A stretch of DNA of 64,000 nt from assembly GCF_026625745.1 (NCBI RefSeq), contig NZ_CP113061.1, positions 1,451,501 to 1,515,500 on the forward strand, written 5' to 3'. Source of the stretch: Asticcacaulis sp. SL142 (GTDB lineage: Bacteria > Pseudomonadota > Alphaproteobacteria > Caulobacterales > Caulobacteraceae). The notes below the pieces were generated by a model. The model saw only the letters and a program-made list of their open reading frames with translations, had not been told where the DNA came from and made no database searches. Positions 8,621 through 15,323 of this stretch are shown one piece after another. Position numbers and translations under genes: made by a program. Position 1 is the stretch's first letter. The number at the start of each line of letters is the position of its first letter.

Positions 8621-10111
8621 ATGTCAAAATTTGACGGGACACAACCGGAGACGGGCGAAAAACACGCCGCGAACTTCGGGCACAGGGAGACGAAGACCCC
8701 GACGTGGCGTAAAATGTCACGCGTCGGAGCGCTGTCTCTTATGGCCGTGTGCGTCAGCCTGACCTTAAGTGGCTGTGACCGTCCGTGGTGGAAGTGGGGC
8801 CGCGGCGGGCCCGGTGATGAAGGCGGCTATAGCTGCCCGCGTCCGGCCCTAATGCAAAACGCCGGTTTCAACGATCAGGAATTTGAAATTCGTTACTTCC
8901 GCCGGGCGGCGTTCAAGAACGATTTCTTCGCCCAGCTTGAGCTGGCGGATCGCTACGCGGCTGAAAAATCGACCGATAAAAACCTCGAAGACCCGATCGA
9001 AGGCTCGGTCTGGCTGGTGATGGCTCTGGCCAACCAGGAAGGCTACGCGCCGATGAACCGCATCCTGACCAATGACGGGAAGCTGGCCTCGCGCTACGAC
9101 AAGTGTCGGGCGTTCGAGCGGGCGCGCGCCTATCGCCGTCTGGATCGCAATCTGGCCATGATGGACATGAGCGAGCGCGATAAGGTACGCGATCGGGTTG
9201 TCTATATATTATCGACCCTGGGGGCCGATGGCTTCCGCACGCTCGGACGGCTCTATGATGTGCAGTACGGCCCGATGGGTGAGCCTGCCGACAACCGCGA
9301 AGCCGTGCGCGCCATGATGCGCAATTCTGACGATGGCCGCCGCAATGTCCGTAGCCTGTTTCAGCGCTCGGATGTCGATGCCTATCTCTATAATTACAAA
9401 GCCACCGAAACCGGCGATGTCGGCGCCTATGTCCTGCTGAAGGATTTTGAGCGCTCGGCTGGTGATCGTAAGGACTACGCCTCCTTCGTGGTTGGTAAGG
9501 CCAAGCGCTGGGTGGCGCCCTATGAATTCTATCCGCCCGAAGCGCCCGGCGGCGGCGTGCCGCATTCGGACGAAAGCATCCGTTCCGACGCGCAGGATTA
9601 TGCCCTGATCCGTATGGAAGAACTGCCGTTCGTGCATGTCGGTCGCGCACTCGTCTATCTGGATCTGACCCAGACGCTCTATTCCAGCCCGTCCGAAGTA
9701 CCCGCCGACACCCTGACTGGCCTGCGCGCTATTCTGGGCAAGGCCACGACCGGGCGCGCCGAAATGGTGCGCATGACCAATGCTGAAAAACTGCGCGCCA
9801 TTCAGTTGGCGGCGATTAATGGCTCATCGCAGGCGCAACTGGCGCTGGCGGTTATGTACTCCGAAGGCGTGGGCGTGCCTGCCGACTATGCGCGCGCCTT
9901 CTACTGGTATCAGCAGGCCGAAAAGCAAGGCTCACCTGAGGCGCGCTTTGCCATGTCGACCTATTTCGCGCTCGGTCTGGCGGGTGTGGCCGATCAGTCG
10001 AAAGCGTCAGCCGTGGTGCTACGACTCGACTCGGCCATGGGCGGCTACCGCCCGTCGGCCCAACGTCTGCGGGCCATACTTGAGCAGGTATCGCGTAATC
10101 CTAACGGATAA
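8621..10111 (+). CDS. Sel1-repeat lipoprotein of unknown role
   Basis: 496 residues. A stretch of about 35 residues precedes a hydrophobic signal ending in the lipobox-like LTLSGC, so the start may lie further in, at the Met of MSRVGALSLMAV; mature protein would be membrane-anchored. The C-terminal third carries Sel1/TPR-like repeats (SQAQLALAVMYSEGVGVPADYARAFYWYQQAEKQGSPEARFA in two adjoining blocks), a scaffold for protein contacts. The middle is charged, helical and unlike families I recognise. It is followed after 39 bp by a beta-helix protein gene on the same strand, and preceded by a CtrA-like box. Lipoproteins with Sel1 repeats paired with beta-helix proteins occur in exopolysaccharide export (AlgK with AlgG/AlgX), which is analogy only. 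Confidence 0.75.
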   Translation: MSKFDGTQPETGEKHAANFGHRETKTPTWRKMSRVGALSLMAVCVSLTLSGCDRPWWKWGRGGPGDEGGYSCPRPALMQNAGFNDQEFEIRYFRRAAFKNDFFAQLELADRYAAEKSTDKNLEDPIEGSVWLVMALANQEGYAPMNRILTNDGKLASRYDKCRAFERARAYRRLDRNLAMMDMSERDKVRDRVVYILSTLGADGFRTLGRLYDVQYGPMGEPADNREAVRAMMRNSDDGRRNVRSLFQRSDVDAYLYNYKATETGDVGAYVLLKDFERSAGDRKDYASFVVGKAKRWVAPYEFYPPEAPGGGVPHSDESIRSDAQDYALIRMEELPFVHVGRALVYLDLTQTLYSSPSEVPADTLTGLRAILGKATTGRAEMVRMTNAEKLRAIQLAAINGSSQAQLALAVMYSEGVGVPADYARAFYWYQQAEKQGSPEARFAMSTYFALGLAGVADQSKASAVVLRLDSAMGGYRPSAQRLRAILEQVSRNPNG

Positions 10112-10150
10112 GACTTTGAGGGAGCGCCGCGGCATTTAAGGATGATGACC

Positions 10151-11623
10151 ATGTGGATGCGTAAAGCGATGAACAAACTGGCGAAACCTGCGCTCGGTGC
10201 TGTCTCCGGGGCGTTAGCGCTGGGTTGCGTCTGGCTGGCGTCCGGCGCGGTCACCCGCGATGTCGCTTCGGCGCAAATGCCGATGGGTTACAATGCCGCC
10301 AAGGTCGAAGCCCTGACCCGCCCGTGCTTTGGTGTGCTGCTTGATCCCAGACTTCGCTCCTGCGGGGGCTACGGGCATGGCTATTATCCGTATCGCTCCA
10401 AGTACGGCTACTACGGCAGCCCACGCACGATTACGGTCAATTGCGATACCTACCGTGCCGATCCGAACCGCCCGGATGCGTGGATTGAGCGTCAGATCGA
10501 AAAACTGCCGTCCTATTCCAAGGTGCGCTTTATCTCGAAGACCCGTTCGTGCGTGATGTCGCTGCGTCTGGAAAAATCCATTATTCTCGAAGGGGTTTCG
10601 ACCAACGACCGTATTCCGGCGATTGTCGCCCGCCACGGCTCACCCTGTATCCGGATTGAACCGAGCGCCGATCTGGTGGTCCTGCGCAACATCAGCCTGT
10701 CGTCACAACGCGGTGATAACACCTCCTGCATCTCTTCGTCGGGTAAGGAACTGACGCTTGAGCAATCGCAGGTGCGCTATGACGGCGACGCCCCGGCGGT
10801 TGATATTGATGCGGGCCGGTTCAATCTGGTCGATTCGACATTGGTGGCCCGCACGCTGACGGCAGCTCTGAGCATTCGCAATGCCGAACTGTTCAGCCAG
10901 AACAGCTACATCGCCACCACCTATCATGGCCTGAAAGCCAATCTGGTCGGCGACAGCCGTCTGGAGGGCATCACCTTCATTCAACTGGCCGACTGGCATG
11001 GCTTTGAGCGCGGCCAGAATGCTCGCGCCATCGATATCACCTTGTCGACCTATAAGAGCATTATCAGCCTCAATCGGCTGCAGGTGCTGAATTTCGCGCA
11101 AGGTCTGCACATCGAAGGGGTGGGCGAAGGTTTGATCTCAAACTCGCTGTTTGAAAATACCGAGCACGCCATAGTCTCAGATCTGGATCGCGTCCGTATT
11201 TTGAACAACTTCGTCATGGCCCGCGAAATCGGCATCGATGTCACCCGCGGCGAAGCCTTTATCGGCGGCAACAAGATCGCTCTGGTGCGTACCGCCGGTA
11301 TGTTGGCCAAGGACGGGGCGAAAATCCGCGCCGTTGACAATATGATCGATGCCGACCCGGAAGGTTGCCGCCATCTGAAATGGGGCGATCTTGATCCGTC
11401 GGTGCGCACCTGCACGCCGTGGTATAAGGGGTCTGAATTTGAAGTACCGGGCGGCCCGGTCTATGTTTCCGGCCCAGAAGGCCCGGAAGACGTCGCCGAA
11501 AGCCGCCGCTCTGCCATACTGCAACTGTTTGATGATTTCTGGCCCAAGGTCCCGGCATCTCTGGCCGAAAACGGCTACACGCCATCCAACTATGTGGCTG
11601 ACCCAATCCGCGCCACGAACTAG
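10151..11623 (+). CDS. exported right-handed beta-helix repeat protein
   Basis: 490 residues. The N-terminal hydrophobic segment (LGAVSGALALGCVWLASGA) is a signal peptide or anchor. A short Gly/Tyr-rich stretch (GGYGHGYYPYRSKYGYYG) follows, then about 300 residues of short regular strands with alternating hydrophobics (for example VVLRNISLSSQ, FNLVDSTLVAR, VRILNNFVMAR, AFIGGNKIAL), the pattern of a parallel beta-helix as in polysaccharide lyases and epimerases. No catalytic motif is recognisable. I use the ATG at 10151 because AAGGA ends 8 nt before it; the ATG at 10142 overlaps that site. It is operonic with the Sel1 lipoprotein gene and is closed by a strong terminator. Confidence 0.75.
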   Translation: MWMRKAMNKLAKPALGAVSGALALGCVWLASGAVTRDVASAQMPMGYNAAKVEALTRPCFGVLLDPRLRSCGGYGHGYYPYRSKYGYYGSPRTITVNCDTYRADPNRPDAWIERQIEKLPSYSKVRFISKTRSCVMSLRLEKSIILEGVSTNDRIPAIVARHGSPCIRIEPSADLVVLRNISLSSQRGDNTSCISSSGKELTLEQSQVRYDGDAPAVDIDAGRFNLVDSTLVARTLTAALSIRNAELFSQNSYIATTYHGLKANLVGDSRLEGITFIQLADWHGFERGQNARAIDITLSTYKSIISLNRLQVLNFAQGLHIEGVGEGLISNSLFENTEHAIVSDLDRVRILNNFVMAREIGIDVTRGEAFIGGNKIALVRTAGMLAKDGAKIRAVDNMIDADPEGCRHLKWGDLDPSVRTCTPWYKGSEFEVPGGPVYVSGPEGPEDVAESRRSAILQLFDDFWPKVPASLAENGYTPSNYVADPIRATN

Positions 11624-11630
11624 GTCGCAA

Positions 11631-11681
11631 ATTCATAACAAAAAGGCCCGAACCAATGGTTCGGGCCTTTTTGTTATGAAT
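11631..11681. terminator. bidirectional terminator after the Sel1/beta-helix operon
   Basis: A perfect 24-bp stem (arms 11631-11654 and 11658-11681) with a 3-nt AAT loop. GC-rich centre (GGCCCGAACC) flanked by A5 and T5 runs, so it can stop transcripts from both the beta-helix gene and the convergent lipoprotein gene. Confidence 0.9.
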
Positions 11682-11696
11682 CAAAGCCGGTAATGC

Positions 11697-12011
11697 TTAA
11701 TAGCCGTCTTCGCGGCAAACGTCGAAATCAGCGCCTTTGTCGGTGCCGCCTTTGACGCCCACAGCGGTGCGATGCGGCTTATTTTGCACCGAGTACTTGT
11801 ACTCATCGCCCTCATTGGAGGCATGGGTTTCGGTGCGGCTGTCGGAGTCATAGGTCATGATCTGCGGCGCCTTCTTGCCGTCCGTTTTACGTACGCAGCG
11901 ACCAGCTTGCTCGCCCGTCGACAACACAGCGACCGGCGACGTGTAGGTGCTTACGCAGCCCGACAGCATAGCGCCCGCTCCCAACACCGCGATAATCAAC
12001 TTCACACGCAT
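11697..12011 (-). CDS. small lipoprotein
   Basis: 104 residues starting at MRVKLIIAVLG, with signal peptide and lipobox (GAMLSGC-VSTY). The mature part is hydrophilic and contains two further cysteines (RCVRK, FDVCRED), possibly a disulfide pair. I recognise no domain. The mature N-terminus CVSTY is shared with the next lipoprotein downstream of it on the map, suggesting a paralogous pair. I chose the ATG at 12011 because it starts directly at the signal peptide. Confidence 0.65.
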   Translation of the reverse strand: MRVKLIIAVLGAGAMLSGCVSTYTSPVAVLSTGEQAGRCVRKTDGKKAPQIMTYDSDSRTETHASNEGDEYKYSVQNKPHRTAVGVKGGTDKGADFDVCREDGY

Positions 12012-12106
12012 CACATCCCCCGAAATATGGTTAACGCCGCATAATTGCACATTTCACAAGCCATTCAAAGCCTTGAATCCTGACAATACTATAATGGCGT
12101 CGGGCG

Positions 12107-12310
12107 TTACCTGCCCGCCACGGCCGGGCTGTGGTGAACGGCCAGCATGGGTGCGGTCTCATCGGGATGATCGAACATCGTGACGCTAAACGCCTGCGGT
12201 TCACCGACAGCGGCGGCACCCGCGCCCATGACCGGATCGCTGGCATAGGTCGACACGCACCCGGTCAGGCCCGCCGCTGCTATTACCACTATCCCTACAT
12301 ATATGCGCAT
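12107..12310 (-). CDS. very small lipoprotein
   Basis: 67 residues starting at MRIYVGIVVIAAAG with lipobox LTGC followed by VSTYAS. The mature peptide of about 49 residues is Ala/Pro-rich with no recognised domain. It shares the CVSTY mature start and strand with the neighbouring lipoprotein 95 bp away, which supports that it is a real gene despite its size. A longer in-frame start 42 nt upstream would put the signal peptide inside the protein. Confidence 0.5.
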   Translation of the reverse strand: MRIYVGIVVIAAAGLTGCVSTYASDPVMGAGAAAVGEPQAFSVTMFDHPDETAPMLAVHHSPAVAGR

Positions 12311-12376
12311 TGCGTCCACTCCTGATACAAGCGACATTGTGGACGAATGCACATAAATTTCTGATAGGATTCAATA

Positions 12377-12463
12377 TTAGCCCTCGCCCGGCGGCGGCTG
12401 CGCCACCTTGGCCGCCGCCGGGGTGGCGGCTTGAGCGAAATGATTGCTTCAAACATTCCGCTT
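12377..12463 (+). repeat. family A intergenic palindromic repeat, copy 1
   Basis: About 87 bp, GC-rich, with nested inverted repeats (GGCGGCGGCTGCGCCACC, GGCCGCCGCC, GTGGCGGC) and an ATTCCGC end. It closely matches the reverse complement of 35003-35096: both share GCCACCTTGGCCGCCGCC, then TGGCGGC, TGAGCG, AATGATT and ATTCCGCT in the same order. Confidence 0.75.
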
Positions 12464-12464
12464 A

Positions 12465-12496
12465 AAAGGGCGCGAAAGTCACCCTTCGCGCCCTTT
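12465..12496 (-). terminator. terminator of yebC
   Basis: A 12-bp perfect stem (AAAGGGCGCGAA and its complement) with an 8-nt loop, 22 bp beyond the yebC stop. In the leftward direction the stem is followed by TTTTAA. Confidence 0.85.
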
Positions 12497-12518
12497 GCCA
12501 TTTCATACGCTTAAGGCC

Positions 12519-13277
12519 TTACAGACCCAGCGCCTCCATCTCTTCGTCAGAAATATCGAAGTTAGCATAGACGTTTTGCACGTCATCATCGTCATTAAGG
12601 GCATCGAGCAGCTTCATCAGAGTACGCGCCTGATCGCCCGAAATCGGCGACAGGGTTTGCGGCTTCCAGATGAACTTGGTCGATTTCGGGTCGCCCAAGA
12701 CCTTGGACATGGCCTCAGTCACCGCGTTCAGGTCTTCGTAAGCCGTGTAGATCAGGTGGCCACCCTCTTCCGGGTCTTCGTCGGTTTCGACATCAGCGGC
12801 CCCGGCTTCGATCGCGGCTTCCATAATGGCGTCAGCCGTTCCGGCCTTAAGCGGATATTCGATCTGCCCCAGACGATCCCACATGAAGCTGACCGAATTA
12901 GATTCACCCAGATTTCCGCCGTATTTGCTAAAGAACGAGCGGACATTGCCGCCGGTGCGGTTGCGGTTATCGGTCAGGGCTTCGACAATGATGCCGATAC
13001 CGGCGGGGCCAAAGCCTTCGTAGCGCACGTCTTCTAAGGTATCCGCATCGCCCGCAGCCCCTTTTTTGATGGCGCGGTCGATATTGTCCTTGGGCATGGA
13101 CTCGGCCTTGGCGTTGTTGACGGCCAATCTCAGGCGCGGGTTCATCGCCGGGTCAGGCATACCCGATTTGGCGGCCACGGTAATGTCGCGCGACAGCTTG
13201 GAAAACAGCTTTGAGCGCACAGCGTCGGCGCGCCCTTTTTTGTGCATGATGTTTTTGAATTTACTATGGCCGGCCAT
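12519..13277 (-). CDS. yebC: YebC/PmpR-family protein
   Basis: 252 residues from [23 protein letters not shown], the invariant N-terminus of the family, which fixes the start five codons inside the longest frame. YebC proteins act as DNA-binding regulators or, as shown for several members, translation factors that help ribosomes through proline stretches. The acidic C-terminal [16 protein letters not shown] region and the central ARVR-like segments are complete. It belongs to a leftward group with the ymdB-like gene and 5-FTHF cyclo-ligase, and ends in a clear terminator. Confidence 0.95.
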   Translation of the reverse strand: MAGHSKFKNIMHKKGRADAVRSKLFSKLSRDITVAAKSGMPDPAMNPRLRLAVNNAKAESMPKDNIDRAIKKGAAGDADTLEDVRYEGFGPAGIGIIVEALTDNRNRTGGNVRSFFSKYGGNLGESNSVSFMWDRLGQIEYPLKAGTADAIMEAAIEAGAADVETDEDPEEGGHLIYTAYEDLNAVTEAMSKVLGDPKSTKFIWKPQTLSPISGDQARTLMKLLDALNDDDDVQNVYANFDISDEEMEALGL

Positions 13278-13290
13278 AAATGTCTTTCTC

Positions 13291-13332
13291 ACAAAAAAGT
13301 TTCGGCGTAGCCGCCAAATACATTTTTTGTGT
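13291..13332. repeat. family C hairpin repeat, copy 1
   Basis: ACAAAAAAG then TTTCGGCGTAGCCGCCAAA then TACATTTTTTGT: an AT-rich stem capped by GGCGTAGCC. It lies in the 98-bp spacer upstream of yebC. It resembles the elements at 14857-14893 and 50286-50322. Confidence 0.55.
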
Positions 13333-13375
13333 TCTCAATATCGAAGGTTGGTTTGTGTCGCTTCTAAACCAAAAC

Positions 13376-14197
13376 CTAAACCTCTGGCAAGGTCGGCTTG
13401 AGGCGTCCACCGAAACGGATAGGCTCGACGCGCACCGCAAGGCCGGTTTTATCGTCGGTTTCAACAAACACACCGCACACGGTCGCCGGGCCTGAGGCCG
13501 GCCGATAGCGGTCGCGCGAAATCCGAGTCGTGAACCGGCGCAGCGGTTCTTCCTTGTCGTTGCCTATGACGCTGTCGTAGTCAGCGCAGGCCCCGGCATC
13601 GGTCTGGTAGGCTGTACCGCCGGGCAGGATTTGCGCGTCCGCTGTCGGGACATGGGTATGGGTGCCGACCACCAGCGACGCCCGCCCATCGCAGAAATGG
13701 CCCATCGCCATTTTCTCAGAGGTGGCTTCGCAGTGCATATCGATAACGATGGCATCGGCGGCCACACCCAGCGGGCAGGCCTCAAGCTCTTTGTCAGCGC
13801 TGGCGAACGGATCGTCCATGGACGCCATGTGGACGAGGCCGAGCAGATTGACGACCAGAATGGATTTGCCGCTTTCGGTCTGAAACAGGTTGGCCCCTCG
13901 CCCCGGCGCATCGGCCAGACGCGGATAGTTGTTGGGTCGGATCAGGCGCGGCTCACGCACAATATAGGTCAGAGCCTCTTTCTGATCCCAGGAATGGTTG
14001 CCGAGCGTCAGGCAATCGGCCCCGGCTTCAAACAATTCACGCGCCGTATTTTCGGTAATGCCAAAGCCTGAGGCAGCGTTTTCGGCATTGACGATGACGA
14101 ATTCCAGCCCCAGTTTTTTGCGGATCATCGGCAGGTGTTGCGTCAGACCATCCCGGCCAGATTTACCAACAACGTCTCCGAAAAACGCAAAGCGCAT
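13376..14197 (-). CDS. YmdB-type metallophosphoesterase (TIGR00282)
   Basis: 273 residues. The metal ligands are in MRFAFFGDVVGKSGRDGL, VNAENAASGFGIT, LGNHSWDQKE and DMHCEATSEKMAMG...GTHTHVPTAD, the order seen in YmdB. Family members hydrolyse 2',3'-cyclic nucleotides and influence biofilm and RNA turnover in Bacillus; the role in alphaproteobacteria is not established. It lies 9 bp after the cyclo-ligase stop on the same strand and upstream of yebC, a neighbourhood often conserved in this class. Confidence 0.9.
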   Translation of the reverse strand: MRFAFFGDVVGKSGRDGLTQHLPMIRKKLGLEFVIVNAENAASGFGITENTARELFEAGADCLTLGNHSWDQKEALTYIVREPRLIRPNNYPRLADAPGRGANLFQTESGKSILVVNLLGLVHMASMDDPFASADKELEACPLGVAADAIVIDMHCEATSEKMAMGHFCDGRASLVVGTHTHVPTADAQILPGGTAYQTDAGACADYDSVIGNDKEEPLRRFTTRISRDRYRPASGPATVCGVFVETDDKTGLAVRVEPIRFGGRLKPTLPEV

Positions 14198-14206
14198 GCG
14201 ATTACC

Positions 14207-14764
14207 TTATCTATGGATCGCACCGGCTTCCGTCAGGATGAGGTCAAGGCGCTGATCATGGGGTTCAAGGGGAACTTCGTCGAGTTCCTGCCCCGCAAAG
14301 CCAATGCCCCACGCTTTAATCTCTTTTTGCGATTTAAGAAAGTCCAAAGCGCGGTCGTAAAATCCGCCACCATAGCCCAGCCGCCCGCCCCTGCGATCAA
14401 AGGCCAAAAGCGGCACCAGCACGACATCGGGCAGGATCATGGGCTTATCGGCGTCGGGCTGGCTGATACCGTAAGGGCCGAGTTCCAGATGATCACCCAA
14501 CTCAAAGCGGCGAAAGGCCATGACATAGCCACCGCCCTCCGCCGGAATCAGGCACGGCAGGGCCAGCATGCAGCCTTGCTCTGACAGTTTTTGCATGAGG
14601 GGTAAGGGTGACAATTCGGACTGAATGGGCCAATAACCGGCAACGACCCCCGCCGCATCGATATCGGCCATCTGGGTCAGCCGGTCACCGGCGGTCGGAT
14701 CGGCCTGAGCCAGCACCGCCCGGTGGGATTTCATCTCCGTACGTAATAGGGATTTATCTGTCAT
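14207..14764 (-). CDS. fau: 5-formyltetrahydrofolate cyclo-ligase
   Basis: 185 residues. It converts 5-formyl-THF to 5,10-methenyl-THF with ATP. The substrate/ATP motif DVVLVPLLAFDRRGGRLGYGGGFYD near the C-terminus is complete, and KSLLRTEMKSHRAVL matches the N-terminal helix. Start is one of two adjacent ATGs at 14767 and 14764. In many proteobacteria this gene follows zapA and 6S RNA. Here zapA is 2.9 kb away, with a GH3 gene between. Confidence 0.93.
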   Translation of the reverse strand: MTDKSLLRTEMKSHRAVLAQADPTAGDRLTQMADIDAAGVVAGYWPIQSELSPLPLMQKLSEQGCMLALPCLIPAEGGGYVMAFRRFELGDHLELGPYGISQPDADKPMILPDVVLVPLLAFDRRGGRLGYGGGFYDRALDFLKSQKEIKAWGIGFAGQELDEVPLEPHDQRLDLILTEAGAIHR

Positions 14765-14803
14765 CATGCGTGCGTGCTCCACGCAAGCATGGTTCTAAAA
14801 ACT

Positions 14804-14896
14804 GAAAAATTTTCGCAGAGCCGCCTCAAGAAAATTTTTCTCCTTGCTGAATACATTGAAAAGTATTTGAGGCGTAAGCCTCATAACTTTTCAATG
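14804..14896. repeat. family C hairpin repeat, copy 2
   Basis: The core TGAAAAGTATTTGAGGC-GTAA-GCCTCATAACTTTTCA (14857-14893) is a long imperfect hairpin. It is preceded by a related AT-rich stretch with GCCGCCTCAAGAAAATTTTTC. GAGGC...GCCTC flanked by A- and T-rich arms is shared with the copy after greA. Confidence 0.55.
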
Positions 14897-15045
14897 ATGT
14901 CTCGGTGTGGCGGCGCCGCGAGATCCGTTGCGAAGCGTTTAAATCCACTCAGGACCTGACTAGTCAGGTGGGAGCCATGTGATAGAGACCACGGTCTCAG
15001 TCAGGGACAGCCCCCGTTCTAAGAGATTAAGGTCAGAAGGATTAG
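14895..15045 (-). ncRNA. ssrS: candidate 6S RNA by position
   Basis: In many alphaproteobacteria ssrS lies between zapA and 5-FTHF cyclo-ligase on their strand. This stretch is the only unassigned structured sequence in that interval. It contains two perfect palindromes (GAGACCGTGGTCTC and ACCTGACTAGTCAGGT as read on the minus strand) and a GC-rich end. I could not demonstrate the 6S closing stem and open bubble by eye, and the ends are guesses. Confidence 0.3.
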
Positions 15046-15323
15046 GTGATCACTGACGTGAACCGCAGCAAGACCCGCCACTGATCAATGTAAGGCCTTG
15101 GGCCCGCATCGGCAAGAGTGCGGATTTTTATATTTTGTGTCCCGAAATGGTAGCGATAACGTCCATTCCGGGACAATGTTTGGGGCCGCAAGTCAGTAAA
15201 AAAGACATCGATGTCATAAATTATGACTTCACAGACACGCAATCCCGTTTTATGACTTTCACCAACCAAAATAATAATGCCGACACTGATCACATCTGAC
15301 GATCTACAAGGGACGCGAAACAC

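Larger units (their letters stand above)
14768..15323. other. 556-bp intergenic region with repeats and a structured stretch
   Basis: No coding frame is convincing. From left to right it holds family C hairpins (14804-14896), a palindrome-rich stretch proposed as 6S RNA (about 14895-15045), and AT-richer sequence that must contain the GH3 promoter. TAATAATGCCG and a weak GGGACG site precede the GH3 ATG. Confidence 0.5.

Noticed and set aside
12377-12463. CRISPR-like repeat or attachment site
   Set aside because: There are only two distant copies, no spacer periodicity and no cas or integrase genes nearby.
14900-15060. tRNA gene in the zapA/cyclo-ligase interval
   Set aside because: The palindromes do not form a cloverleaf and no TTCRANYC T-loop with matching acceptor stem was found.
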